DNA of 64,000 nt from Rhinocladiella similis. Taxonomy: Eukaryota > Ascomycota > Eurotiomycetes > Chaetothyriales > Herpotrichiellaceae. Shown piece after piece: positions 31,723 through 43,137 of the stretch. The first letter of the stretch is position 1. The number at the start of each line of letters is the position of its first letter. The translations under genes were made by a program, and so were the position numbers. The DNA is taken from NCBI GenBank assembly GCA_024082115.1, contig JAMRYE010000010.1, forward strand, positions 4,464,001 through 4,528,000. The letters are read 5' to 3'. The notes beneath the pieces were generated by a model. The model searched no databases and was not told the DNA's origin. It was given only the letters and a program-made list of their open reading frames with translations.

Positions 31723-32485
31723 ATGAAGGCTGCTGCAATTGGTACCGCTACTTTGGCTCTGGCTCTTAACGCCTATGCTCAGGATATTACGAGCTTGCCC
31801 GTGTGTGCTGTAAGTCAATCCTATTTCTAGGAAGACTGCATAAGATCTCCTAGTTTGGAAAGTCTCCTGGTTTAGATACTAAATCTCGTGTGATTAGCAA
31901 TCTCCAATCCTAACGGCCTTCAGTGCCTCTGGATGCTCTTTGACGGATATTGCATGTGTTTGCAACAATCCTGAATTCATCAACGGCCTGGTGGAGTTGA
32001 TCCCAAGCGTGTGTAATGCAGATGAAGTCGCAGGTATGCCATAACCATCATTCTATCCGTTTGGAGGCTTCGGGCGTGTCCTGGTGGTCTCCTGTGGTGC
32101 ATTTCCGGATGGAGGGCCTCAATGCTGATCCTTCAATACAGCCACTGTCGAGTTCGCCGTCTCTCTGTGTGCTACGTATGGAGTTACTCTCGACCTGCCG
32201 GACACACTTGGTGGTGCGACTTCCAGCGCCCCTGATACAACCAGTGAACTGGTGTCTGCAACTTCTGCGTCGGTTGAACCTACATTGACGAGCTCCCCTG
32301 TCGCTCCGAGCACTACGACCATGGCTGAGACCACAAGCCTGCCAACAACAACAGAAACTGCTGCTTCCAGCGGCACATCGTCCAGCGAACCCGCCCAATA
32401 CACGGGTGCCGGAAGCAAAATCCACACGGTTGCCGCGTCCGTTTTGCTCAGTGCGGTGGCGCTCGGTGTAGCTGCTGCAATCTAA
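31723..32485 (+). CDS. CFEM-like, probably GPI-anchored surface protein 1
   Basis: Exons 31723-31809, 31898-32033 and 32142-32485 give 188 residues. A signal peptide of about 19 residues ends near YAQ. The CFEM-like domain follows: LPVC, ASGC, DIACVC, IPSVC and SLCATYGV. Only six cysteines of the usual eight are present; the one shortly after the first Cys and the one before the C-x-A-D pair are missing. A Ser/Thr/Pro-rich stalk then leads to a hydrophobic C-terminus ending AALGV-like, consistent with a GPI anchor. CFEM proteins take part in haem/iron capture, adhesion or host interaction. Its place in a siderophore locus and the two upstream GATA sites suggest an iron role, but the altered cysteines leave ligand binding open. 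Paralogue of the gene at 46535. Confidence 0.85.
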
Positions 32486-32716
32486 GGTGCTAGTGGTATT
32501 GCCGTTGTATCGATGATGCTCATTAGAGGGCGCGAGAAGCCCTGCGGAGAACGATACATAGATTGGTAGAATTTGCATGTAATACTGAGGTTTCTTGTCT
32601 TTCAAGATCACATTCCTTCCGTTTGTCGTCTTCCAGAGGTCACATCTTAGTGATTCCTCCCGTGGCTCCACTCAACCTTAGACCAGATTGATTATAAGTT
32701 CGAGTATAAGTTCTGT

Positions 32717-35700
32717 CTACTGAAGTACCTGCTGTTGAACATTCAGTCTGTAACGTTTATTCCTTTGCATGAGGTCAATGTGGCTTCCTGAGTCTACAAT
32801 TGTTCCACCTTCGACCATAAATATGACATCGGCCCTCATGACAGTATGCAAACGATGCGTGATGGCAATGACAGTTGTGCCGGAGTCGCGAACAGCACGA
32901 GTAAGTCCTTGCTGGAGGACGTGCTCAGTCTCGGCGTCCAGGGCGCTCGTACTCTCATCCAGGAGCAGCAGCCGTGGCCTGCGCACCAAAGCACGGGCTA
33001 TCGTTAGCCGTTGGCGCTGACCACCAGACAGTTGGGTACCTTTCGGTCCACATTCAGTGTCGTAGCCCTGAGGCAAAGCCATGATGGTATCGTGAATGTT
33101 GGCCAGCTTGCAAGCCTGCTCAACTTCTGCATCTGTGGCTTCATGACCTGGTACGGCTCCGAGCCCAATATTAAACCGAATGGAGCCACTAAAAAGCATG
33201 CTGTCCTGTGGAACTACTGCAGTCTCATCTCGGAAGTCGCGGTCAGATACATCAATGTCGTCAATCTTGATCTGGCCCGATGTTGGACGGTAATTATGCT
33301 GGAGCAGGCTCATAATAGTCGATTTACCTGCACCGGAGGGCCCCACTAGACCGCAAAACTGACCTGCCTGGATGGTAAAGGTAACATCCTTTAAGATAGG
33401 GAGGGCAATGTTAGATGGGTAGGCGAAGCTGACGGCCGAAAAGTCGACATGAGCACCACTCCTTGACCCCAGTCGCGAGGTATCGTCACTCGACGCTGAC
33501 TTCTCGACGTCACAACCAACAGTAGAAGTCGACGGTGCCTCAAGCAGTGGTGAGTGTCTGTGTGAATCTTGAATGCCAATGATAGACAGAATTCGCGAAG
33601 CTGCTGCACGAGCTCGGGAGACCTCAGGCGCAAGGCTAAACATTTGACCCCATAGTTGAGCACTCACCAACATCGCCACAAGTACAATGAAGAATTGTTT
33701 CTGGGAATTTTCTCCCCGAATAATCTGGTGCGAGCCCCACCAGTATGCAAAAGCATAAATGAAGAAGCCGACACTGAGGGAGACAGCAAGCCAGACATTT
33801 GTAAGGATGCTTGCCGTTATGATCTGCTTTCGTGGATCTCTCAAAGCCTTCCTGTAAGCGCCCATGATTTCATCCTCAAGAGAGTATGTGGCGACAATCT
33901 TGAAGGAAGTCACCGCCTCCATGCAGATGCTGACTGATTTTGCAAATGCTTTGGAATTACGTTCTTCAAACCGTGATAGACTAAACAGCTGCATCAATCC
34001 GGATCCCAAGAGGATAGGTACCATAGTCAAACATACGAGCGCAATTTTCCATGCAACAATATGTGACATGATCAGCGACGCGCAGAAACTGATCATAATT
34101 GAGAAAATGGTTCCAATTGTAGAGCCACTGAATCCCGCTACCGCGTTGCCGTCCTTTGTGATGATAGATAGAAGTGCTGAGGTATCACGGCCCTCGGCTT
34201 GATACCACTCGAAGTCCTGGGACAAAAGAGAACTGAATGATGACACTCTCAGCCGATACAGAAGCCTCTCTGCTACTACTGCAAAAGACGACCAGCTCAT
34301 GTAGTTCGCGAATAACTCCACGCCAGCAACCATGAAGAGCATGCCCCCATAGAAGCGGCCGAGATGCAGAATACGGCTCACAGTAGCTCTGCATGGGCTC
34401 AGTGCATCCACCACATGGCCGAATATCAGTGCTGCGGCAATGAAGGTTAGACCTACAATGACTGCAGCAAAAGTTGCTGTAAAGAGCCAACTTAGGTCTG
34501 GTCTGATGAAGCGAGTTGTGCTTCTGATGATTTTCCATGAAGAGAGGGTGGAGTCGATCTCAATTGACGATTTCTGCGAATCTCTGTGATCCTCCGAGTC
34601 TCCATATAGCTTGGATTGACCTCTCAAGGTGGAATCATCATGCTTTGAGATCGTTTTCTCCGCATCGATATCCAACGAGGTATGCAAGGAGCTCACAGTC
34701 GACGGAATATCCTCGTGATTCTGATGAGAGAGGTTGAGGGCTTGCAGGTGAACCATATCAGCAAATAGTCCTGGTCGAGAGATGAGTTCCCCATATTTTC
34801 CCTGGTCAACAATTTCTCCAGCCTTGAGTACAACAATACTGTCTGCATTTCTAATGGTAGAAAGGCGATGAGCAATGGAAATGACTGTTGTGTCCGCAAG
34901 CCTATTAACAGCAGCTTGGATACGTTGTTCGCTCTCCGAATCAAGCGAAGCTGTTGCCTCATCTAGAATGAGTATTTTGGGATCTCTAACAAGGGCTTGC
35001 GCGAGGGCAATTCTTTGCCTTTGCCCACCACTAAGGGACTGGCCACCGGCTCCAATTATGGTGTCATAGCCATGGTGGAGGGCCTGAATGAAGCCATCGG
35101 CATCCGCTAGTCGTGCCGCATGTTTTACCAGATCAATAACCTCATTGACAACACCTTGATCTGTAACCGAAAGGTTGCGACGATTGTATGTTAACTTGTC
35201 CCCCAGGTGACCTTTTAGCCTCTGATGCGCTGGATTGGATGAGTTTATCAGGCCAAGAGCAATATTCTGCAGAATTGACCGATTCAACACCAAAGTGTCT
35301 TGTTGGACAAGACCAGTGAATCCCCTTAGGTTTCTGACATTAATGTCAGACAGGTTCCTGTCGTCGAAAAGAATTCTTCCCTCTGTTGAGTCGTATAGTC
35401 TGGCAATCAGAGCTGCTATTGTGGACTTGCCACTCCCAGACGGCCCGACAATGGCGGTTTGTTTTCCTGCAGGAAACGAAATACTGATGTTTCGAAGCAC
35501 CATATCATCTGGACGTGAGGGATACCTGAAGGACACGTTACAAAACTCAAGCTTTCCTGGAGTCTTTGAAGGTAAGTTGTCGCCATGGTTCAATGTGCCA
35601 TCTAGCATCGATTTGCGGTCGAGGTCCTTTTTCAGTCTCTGGAAGGCCGAGGCGGCACTTCCGAAGAGTGGCAGGAGAGGTGCTGTCGATCCCAAGACCA

Positions 35701-36838
35701 CACATGCTGAATTCAAGAGATTTGTTAGCTGCAGTTCGGCATGTATTGAAATTGAGCATCACTATACCATCGACCAACACAAATATGACTGTGTAGATTT
35801 CTCCAACCGAGGTTTCACCACTCTTTCCCCTGAGCATGTTCGCGATCATTCTACTGCCCTGCCAAAATGCCAGAGAGTTTGCAGAATAAGCAATAAAGTA
35901 AAGCATCCCAGCCTGTACAGCCGCCACAGCACCTTTGCGGATGCCCTGTCCGCGGCTGACTTCCGAACACTCTGCAAACTTTCGCTCTAGCCGCGCTGCA
36001 GCACTGTATGCTTTCACAATAGTAATATTTGAGAGTGATTCTGAGGCTATGGCTGCTGCCCTGGTGGCAGAATCAGACATACGCGTTGAGAACTTCTGAA
36101 AGAAGCCACCTCCGACAACTGCGACAATGAGAAATGCCGGTATAAGTGATATCAGTATCCCAGCAAGCTTTGCTTGTTTGATGAATGCGACGACATATGC
36201 CGAGACGAAGAAGGAAAGACTTGAAATAAAAACTCCAACCTTTTCGCAAGTTCCAGATTGAACAGCTTGGATGTCGCCACTGAGTCGCGAAGATACCTGT
36301 CCCTCTGGGTTCTGGTCGATAAAGGCTTGGTCCTGGCGGAGTATATTCTGGAAGTATTCGTCTCTCAACCGAGATGCAAGTCGTTGGCTTAAGATGCTCC
36401 AGCAGATGATGTGGATAAAAGTCAGGACGAATGCTGCGATGGCAATGTAAACCAGTTTTAACACTCTGTCGTTGATAGCATCCTCATATCCTAAGGCATT
36501 ACCGGAGGCGTCCACCTCGCAGGAGGCTCCGTTAAGATCATTGACAAGCTCTCCAAACAAAATTGCCATCAAGGGATATGGTACGCCGGCAGCGATGGCG
36601 CACGTGGTCCCAACGGCCATTAGGCAAATATCTCTCCAAGTTGAAGCAGCGTAAGCCAGCAGTCGGAAGTAAGCAAAAAGAGGCTGGAGCTAATTAGAAT
36701 AACCCGTGTTCATCGGAGAGTGAAGAAATGAATATCTCTGTGAGAGGAGATACTTACCGACCCAGATGGTGCTATCTCCATCCCTACAGCTGCACCCTTG
36801 AGGTCAGGAGGCTCTCGATCGACGGCTCCTGCTGCCAT
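32717..36838 (-). CDS. ABC-B (MDR-type) full transporter, siderophore-locus type
   Basis: Exons 36838-36758, 36689-35768 and 35706-32717 give 1330 residues, TMD1-NBD1-TMD2-NBD2. The first exon codes 27 residues; the join puts CLMAVG inside the first TM segment. NBD1 has Walker A GPSGSGKST at about 422-430, LSGGQRQR and Walker B ILILDEATASLD. NBD2 has GPSGAGKST near 1126, LSGGQRQR and LLLLDESTSALD. Both sites keep all catalytic motifs. It is a plasma-membrane ATP-driven exporter by family. In Aspergillus fumigatus an ABC gene sits beside sidD and sidF, so export of siderophore or breakdown products is a reasonable inference; general drug efflux is the alternative. It diverges from the MFS siderophore transporter across a shared 1.1-kb promoter. 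Confidence 0.92.
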
Positions 36839-37971
36839 TTCTCTGACAAGGCTCTGTATCTGGTGTCGCAGAACCTCTGTTGCTCAGCCTTGCTGTTGAC
36901 TATATTGGCAGGTCGCGTGTAAAGCCAAGCAATTGGCCGAGCACTTTCCCTTAGCACAGCGAATATGCCATATGATTTTGAACCATTTGAACATTATTGC
37001 ATCGTGAATAGATCGGACATATGAAAAATTGAAACTGGCCTCAGAATTAGAGCCATTTAGCTACTGTTGTCTTCGATGGCAGAACGCTATTGCTAGTGGG
37101 CGTATGCTTGAAGCCGGTCTCGGCCAAGGAGCAAGCCTTTTTGGCTGTGTGAGGTTTACGACCATTGTTTGTACGTCTGAATAGATGTCACACCCTTCCT
37201 GCCGTGGTGTGCTGCCAAGGTCCTTTACGGGAGCCTTAGCATCGACTTGGTTTCCGACGTACATCGTGCCAAGGGTGGCGGCGCAGAAATGTACCGGCCT
37301 TCCGTATCCCGCATACGTTACCACTTGTAAAGATACCCACTCAACCACTTCTTGCAGTTTTACCGCTAGCGGCATGTACCTTCGTTCCTGGCTACCCGAG
37401 GGTTTCTTAAGTGCTGCCACCACTGGTTTCTGGGAGACTCCACGGAATCCTTAACGATCTCAATGCTGGTTCAAAAGCTGGTGATGTTACCATGCATTTG
37501 ATGGGCGCGATATCGGTACTTGGCAATCTTAGCGCTACCATCATGCTTGCGTATTGTAGACGAGGTCTTGTTGACGCCCACCACGCCTCTCATACGGTCC
37601 CGTATGTATGGGCAAATACCCATCGATCGCGTACAGTACAGGGTATGATCGAGTCATTCCAAGGTTTTGCATGGTACTGAGTATTCTTGCCCGGTGGCGC
37701 CTCCCCCGCCTTGATAGCGATTTGAGTCGTCAGATAGCATATCCCTTATGCTTGAGCTTGACGCAATCGTTTGCAGCCGACGTCGGCTAGTTGGGAAAGT
37801 TCCTTGTCCCGGAAGGGCTTGGTACGAGGAGAAATTTTAACACATGGTAAGGGAATTTAGCGCTGTGCAAGTCGAGTCGTGGCTGAAGACAATCGTAGGT
37901 CCTGTAGCCTTCTCACATCGTGTTGGACCTGTGTTTATCAATTCGTCTACAGCTGCTATACCCTAGTGAAT
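36839..37971. promoter_or_regulatory. divergent promoter region of ABC and MFS transporter genes
   Basis: 1133 bp between two start codons that point away from each other. A GTCAGATAG sequence near 37729-37737 has a GATA core but two mismatches to ATCWGATAA. No coding sequence recognised. Shared control is inferred from geometry. Confidence 0.45.
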
Positions 37972-39856
37972 ATGGTGTCCTTGACTGATAAACACCCTGA
38001 CAAGCCAGGGCTGAAGACAAGAATCGAGGGCTTCTTCAGTGCGACGTCCAAAAGTGTCGACACCAGTGATCGGAGAGACCCTGTCGATGAGGAGAACGTC
38101 AGCCAGTCCGATGAGGCACATGTTTCTAGGGATGCCCAGGCTGGTGTACAGCGTGTCCAGGCTGCAACTACAGTTTGGACAAAGTCACACCTTATCGGCG
38201 CACACGTATGGTAAGTATTCATTCCACACATGCGTATGGAATGTAACTGCTAAGGCATGGGCAGCATTTGGCTCATCTACTTCGTCATCTCACTGGAAGA
38301 AGTTGTGCTTCGTTCTTTGAATCCTTATGTTACTAGTTCCTTCTCGTTGCATTCTCTCACATCGGCCACGAACATCATGTCCAGCATCATTGGCGGGTTG
38401 GCTAAAATCCCGACTGCCAAAATTCTCGATACTTGGGGGAGACCTCAGGGTATTGGGTTGATGACCTTCATTTGGGTCATCGGATATATCATGATGGCTT
38501 CCTGCAGCAATGTGCAAACATACGCCGCTGCGCAGGTTTTTTCTGTGACTGGGTAAGCACGAACCTCCAACCAGCCATTCTGTCCCTGACATGAACATGT
38601 CCAGTGCGCAAGGTGTGAGCTACTGCCTGACTGTTTTCATTTCGGATACGTCGACACTCAAGAATCGGTCACTGATGCTTTCCATCGCAACCTCACCATA
38701 CATCGTCACCACTTGGCTAGGGGGACCAGTGTCTCAAAGCATCATTGAAGGCCCCGGCTGGCGATGGGGATTTGGTATCTTTGCTATTGTCGTTCCCGTG
38801 GTCGTGGCCCCCTTGACAATCCTCTTTCTATACAACCAAAGAAAGGCCCAAAAACAAGGCCTCATTGAGCATATACATATCAGTCTTCGTCCACAGGCGT
38901 TAAAGCGCTACGCAATTGAAGTCGACCTCCTTGGCATTATCATTCTCGCAGGTGGAATGGCACTCTTCTTGCTGCCATTCAGCCTTTACTCCTATCAATC
39001 GGACAAATTCCGCTCTCCGATGATTATCTGTATGATTACCTTCGGAGGTGCGTTACTCATTCTTTTCGCCTTCTGGGAGAGATTCTGGGCACCAAAAACT
39101 TTCATCCCGTTCGAGCTTCTGATGGATCGAACTGTCTTCTGTGCAGGACTAATGTTTGTTTTCGTTTTTTTCAACTCAATTGTCTGGGGCAGCTACTTTT
39201 TCTCCATGCTGCAGGTTGTGTGGGGCCTCAACATCACCAATGCAACCTATGTCAGCGCCATTTACCGTGTTGGTTCTTGTCTCTGGGCTGTTGTGGTTGG
39301 GCTGTTAGTCCGCTGGACAGGTCGATTCAAATGGCTTGCTTTGTACTTTGCGATCCCCTTGATGATGCTGGGCGTTGGGCTTATGATCGAGTTCCGTCGA
39401 CCAAACAGTGATATAGGGTACATCGTTATGACTCAGATATTTGTGGCCTTCTCGGGCGGAACCATTGTACTCTGCGGAGAACTGGCCATGATGGCTCCCT
39501 CAAACCAACAACACATCGCAGCTATCATTGCCATCTTGAATTTGTTTGGCAGTATTGGCAGTGCTGTGGGAGGAACTGTTGCTACAGCTATCTGGACCAG
39601 CGTCTTTCCTGCGGCTCTCCGAAGGTACCTTCCTCCAGAGGTTGATGCAAATAAGGTCTACGGGTCAATCATTGCCCAGCTCTACTATAGACCCGGAACA
39701 CCAGCTCGAGATGCTATTAACCGATCATACGGAGAGGCCCAGCGCTACATGCTCATCACAAGCCTCGCACTACTGGGTGGTGCATTCATATGTGTAGCAT
39801 TGTGGCGAGATATTCGCATCAAAGATTTAAAACAAGTCAAGGGACGTGTTATTTAG
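37972..39856 (+). CDS. MFS siderophore-iron transporter (MirB/Sit family)
   Basis: Exons 37972-38210, 38265-38552 and 38605-39856 give 592 residues. A hydrophilic N-terminus of about 75 residues precedes a typical 14-span SIT-family body: IWLIYFVISLEE in TM1, SIIGGLAKIPTAKILD with the loop motif around DTWGRPQG, GVSYCLTVFISDTS, GWRWGFGIFAIV, and the late segment YRPGTPARDAINRSYGEAQR, characteristic of siderophore-iron transporters. ATG 37972 is chosen because the sequence before it codes nothing family-like. The protein would bring ferric siderophore in at the plasma membrane by proton symport. Its position next to the NRPS locus suggests fusarinine-type or TAFC-like substrates, although SIT members often take up foreign siderophores too. 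Confidence 0.93.
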
Positions 39857-39961
39857 ATATCTACCATAGAGAATTAACACCAAAGGAGTCCATAGGATTG
39901 AGTCTATTTAATAAGCTGTCATCGGAAGGCATTAAGTCCTCCAAAGACGGACAAAGACTAT

Positions 39962-41314
39962 CTAGTCAGTGTTGCAGAGCCCTATATCCTCCAGCACATC
40001 CCGGGCGAGAATGTCAATCCCCCCAGAGCGTTCATCTTCTATGCCGAAGGAAACGAACAGGATATCATCTTGGTAGCCGTGGTAGGTTTGGCTAGAGGAC
40101 ATCCAGCTGATCGAAGTGACGTACATCATTTCGGTTTGGTTCCAAGGGTCTGAAGTACTAAGCGGCAGATATTTCGGCCTTTTCTCTCCCGCCGTCCCCC
40201 TGCCATTGATCCACAACGGCCTTTTAGAGATTGCATGGATAGCGAAAGGGGCATCCTGGGAAAACAGTATGACGTAGGGCTCGTATACGCTATGGTACGA
40301 GTAAAATGTCTTGTGTTGGAAAAGTGTCATGATAAAAGTGTTCGTGGCGTTGTCCTGGCATGATGAATCGTTTCGATTACACATGGTAACCAGCAATGAA
40401 TTTGTGGCTTGATGTATGGATTCGAGAGTTTTTCCAACTTTTGGAAAGTATCTTTCCATGCATGTTTGATCCGCTGGTTGAGCGAGAGCTGCTAGGTCTG
40501 GGCCACCTGACCCATCGAGAGATAATTTTGAGAAAACTCGCTGAGGGAAGATGTCGTGATGAATATAAATATGACCCTGGCGGTCCCAGAACGGAAACCA
40601 GTTCTTTTCTATGGCGTTGTAAGGAGCTGGTCTCTGTAAGTCAATCGGGGCTCTAAAGCCCCAATCGATACCGAGGTTGCCCCAGTCTGTCAAGAAACGA
40701 AAGTCTTGAAGAAATTGGCCAAAACAGGTATGTGCAGAGTTAGAGCCATACATGATGTAAGGGGCTGTGAGGCCATAGAACACACGAGCATCGTGAGGAC
40801 CAAGGTTGAGTGAAAAATGTGCTAATTCATCCTTGCAATGAGGCCCAAATGTTGCAGGAATCGGTAGTGTTACTGGTGGCCCGAGACAGCTTAATGATCC
40901 GTTGATGAAAGTAGCACTGCAAGTTACCTCAGAGAATCTGAATGCATCCTGATCAGGCCTCTGCACTTGTTGAGCGACAAGGATCCAAGTGTTTGTAAGC
41001 GTGGGATGGGGGATTATGTTTGGATTTGTGGTGTTAGTGTCGCTGAATATTATGTCGAAATATTTTCGACGTTTTGAAGAGACCGAAAAAAGAATGTTAT
41101 GCGTGCGGCTGATGTTTGAGAGGTCTGCAAGCGCTATGTCTGGTGAGAAGGATGTAACAACCTTCGCTTGCGGGTAACTTCCCAAGATTCTTCCTGACAA
41201 CTCTTGGATATGGGACTCGAAATGATTGCCAAATAACGTCAAATATAACCCAAGAGCAAAAATGATGAGAGTGGCGAGGAGCGGTAAGAGTCGGCTGTAA
41301 CTGCGGATTAGCAT
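39962..41314 (-). CDS. orphan type II membrane protein with large lumenal domain
   Basis: The frame is open from 41530, but ATG 41314 is preferred because it begins MLIRSYSR directly before one TM (LLPLLATLIIFALGLYL), giving 450 residues. The rest is probably lumenal or extracellular: several N-x-S/T sites and Cys residues (CKDEL, CFGQF, CMERY, MCNRNDSSC). Recurrent aromatic segments such as KNWFPFWDRQGHIYIHHD and SIEDERSGG-like FGIEDERSGGIDILARDVLE have a repeated-strand look that could mean a beta-propeller. I do not recognise a catalytic motif. Similar fungal hypothetical proteins exist, to my memory, without assigned function. It converges with the MFS transporter, the stops being 105 bp apart, so it may be part of the iron locus or merely a neighbour. 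Confidence 0.7.
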   Translation of the reverse strand: MLIRSYSRLLPLLATLIIFALGLYLTLFGNHFESHIQELSGRILGSYPQAKVVTSFSPDIALADLSNISRTHNILFSVSSKRRKYFDIIFSDTNTTNPNIIPHPTLTNTWILVAQQVQRPDQDAFRFSEVTCSATFINGSLSCLGPPVTLPIPATFGPHCKDELAHFSLNLGPHDARVFYGLTAPYIMYGSNSAHTCFGQFLQDFRFLTDWGNLGIDWGFRAPIDLQRPAPYNAIEKNWFPFWDRQGHIYIHHDIFPQRVFSKLSLDGSGGPDLAALAQPADQTCMERYFPKVGKTLESIHQATNSLLVTMCNRNDSSCQDNATNTFIMTLFQHKTFYSYHSVYEPYVILFSQDAPFAIHAISKRPLWINGRGTAGEKRPKYLPLSTSDPWNQTEMMYVTSISWMSSSQTYHGYQDDILFVSFGIEDERSGGIDILARDVLEDIGLCNTD

Positions 41315-41634
41315 GTCGGGCGCTGACAGACAGCTTTCAACATGAGAAGTTGGCCAGTTCAAGTGTGAATGCCAAACTGTGGGATAGGAAGTACTGTCAA
41401 CTTTCAAGAAGAAGATAAAGATGAAGTTTATCTTGTCCTTCAAGCGGACTAAGGACAGACTATCGGCCGAGGGCGAAAGTGGAGCTTTAGGAAGCCAAAC
41501 ATTCAACCTACAAGCCGAAATAATGTTCATTACACGAATCGATAATTATAACTAATTTGACTTTACCAAACTTCTACTCAAAGCATAACCGAGCGAGGGA
41601 TTTCGGACGTTTGTTCGTGATTTCAAGCATGTCC

Positions 41635-43137
41635 TCATGCCTTCATCAGGGACTTCTCTGGTAACATCCAGCTCGATCCATGACCCATGTCAGTAGCGCT
41701 CTTGTACAGCCAGCGCGAGAATTCTATACTGGGCTTATCAAGAAGCGTGGTGCATACCTCAGCTACCCATAGGGTCACTGGCAAGAGTATAAGTTGTGGC
41801 ACCAGGAAGTTGAGCTCCAAACCAAGCGGGCCCCATGATGGCATTTGCACTCTATTGATCCAGCCAGGGATCTCTGCGAATTGCCATTCTTTGGATTGTC
41901 CAGTCGCTGCATATAAACGCTCACCCAAAGTCCAAAGAACTGGTCCGTGAACCAAGTAGAACGCGAAAGATATTCTGCCAAGGTATTGACAAAACCTGCA
42001 TTCAAAGAAGCGCTTCAGGCTTGGAATCCGTGGGACTGAAGCAACCGTAGAGAGCGAGCCCCAGAACAGGAAGAACCATTTGTAGTCGAAGACGGCCTGT
42101 GGTACAAGGAAAGCGAAGTGTCCCCAACCTGGCGTGCTTTTGAGAAATTGAATATCGTGGTGAAATGATGGGCAGCCGCCGAGTATGATGCCTAGAACAA
42201 ACATGATATGAAAAATCTTCGTCTCAAGACCTCTAAGGGACCATATCCACTTAGGTAACTGTCGCCGATCTGCCAGATGATCCAAGTCACAGAGTAACAT
42301 TCCGGATGTAAACATGGCAAAATGAGCCCCATCTGCAACGTAAAGAAAGTATATGATGAGGCCAATTTCACACCAGAGTCGTGCCGTACGATTACATCTA
42401 GAAAAGGCCAACAAAGATGTGTAGATACAGATCGATCCCCGAAACTCAAACGGAATAGACCAGACGTGGAAGCTATAGCTGAACCAAGGCTCTCCACCTA
42501 GTCGGAAAGCGAAGCTGAAGTTCTTGAATTCGCAATACCACTTCCAGATCTCATCTCTCCAGGTGCTTTGAGGGAAGAAGTTGGCCCGGAGCCCAAATAG
42601 ATGGGGCAGCGATGCTGTAACAAAGGTAGAGCAGATGACAGGAATGTATAGCCTTAGCCAACGCCTGAATAGAGCTGATGCCAGATTTTGAGATAGACCG
42701 GCATGGTCGCCAGAATGTATAAGAGCCAGCGGCTTGGCTGAAAGCACGTAGCCTGAGATCACAAAGAAGACCGAGACTGCAAAATGGCCACCGGAAAAGA
42801 ATGTTCTGATTCCAGGCAGGCATGCGAAATAGTATTGGTGGTCGTAGCCAAATGCGTTCTCGAGGATGAGGCCAGAGTGAGCCCACACCTGATGATGGAG
42901 GCAGTAGACAAGCAGGGCAGCGAAGCCTCTGAGTCCATCAAGATACGCCGTCTTGTGCAGGGCGGTTTGGCTGCTGGTAAATGACTGCCCCATTGTGGTT
43001 GAAATCCATCTCCAAGGCAATCTGGACGATGGGCCACTTCCCTCGGACGATTGTGGTTGAAGCTCTGTAACATCTGCCCATGACCCCTGGCCAGAATAGA
43101 TGTTGCCTTTGGCAGACATTGGTGCATAAACTTTCAA
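41635..43137 (-). CDS. membrane-bound acyltransferase 3 family protein
   Basis: Single exon, 500 residues. The acyltransferase_3 (PF01757) signature starts at YLDGLRGFAALLVY with HH following in CLHHQVWAH, then FFVISGYVLSAKPL, FRRWLRLYIPV, FSYSFHVWSIPFEF and FYLVHGPVLWTLGE. About ten hydrophobic spans are visible. Family members move acyl groups onto small molecules or glycans at membranes. The acceptor is unknown; acylation of a secondary metabolite is one possibility given the neighbours, but there is no direct evidence. The first 60 residues are hydrophilic. The gene is divergent from the GLTP-fold gene across 1 kb. Confidence 0.85.
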   Translation of the reverse strand: MKVYAPMSAKGNIYSGQGSWADVTELQPQSSEGSGPSSRLPWRWISTTMGQSFTSSQTALHKTAYLDGLRGFAALLVYCLHHQVWAHSGLILENAFGYDHQYYFACLPGIRTFFSGGHFAVSVFFVISGYVLSAKPLALIHSGDHAGLSQNLASALFRRWLRLYIPVICSTFVTASLPHLFGLRANFFPQSTWRDEIWKWYCEFKNFSFAFRLGGEPWFSYSFHVWSIPFEFRGSICIYTSLLAFSRCNRTARLWCEIGLIIYFLYVADGAHFAMFTSGMLLCDLDHLADRRQLPKWIWSLRGLETKIFHIMFVLGIILGGCPSFHHDIQFLKSTPGWGHFAFLVPQAVFDYKWFFLFWGSLSTVASVPRIPSLKRFFECRFCQYLGRISFAFYLVHGPVLWTLGERLYAATGQSKEWQFAEIPGWINRVQMPSWGPLGLELNFLVPQLILLPVTLWVAEVCTTLLDKPSIEFSRWLYKSATDMGHGSSWMLPEKSLMKA

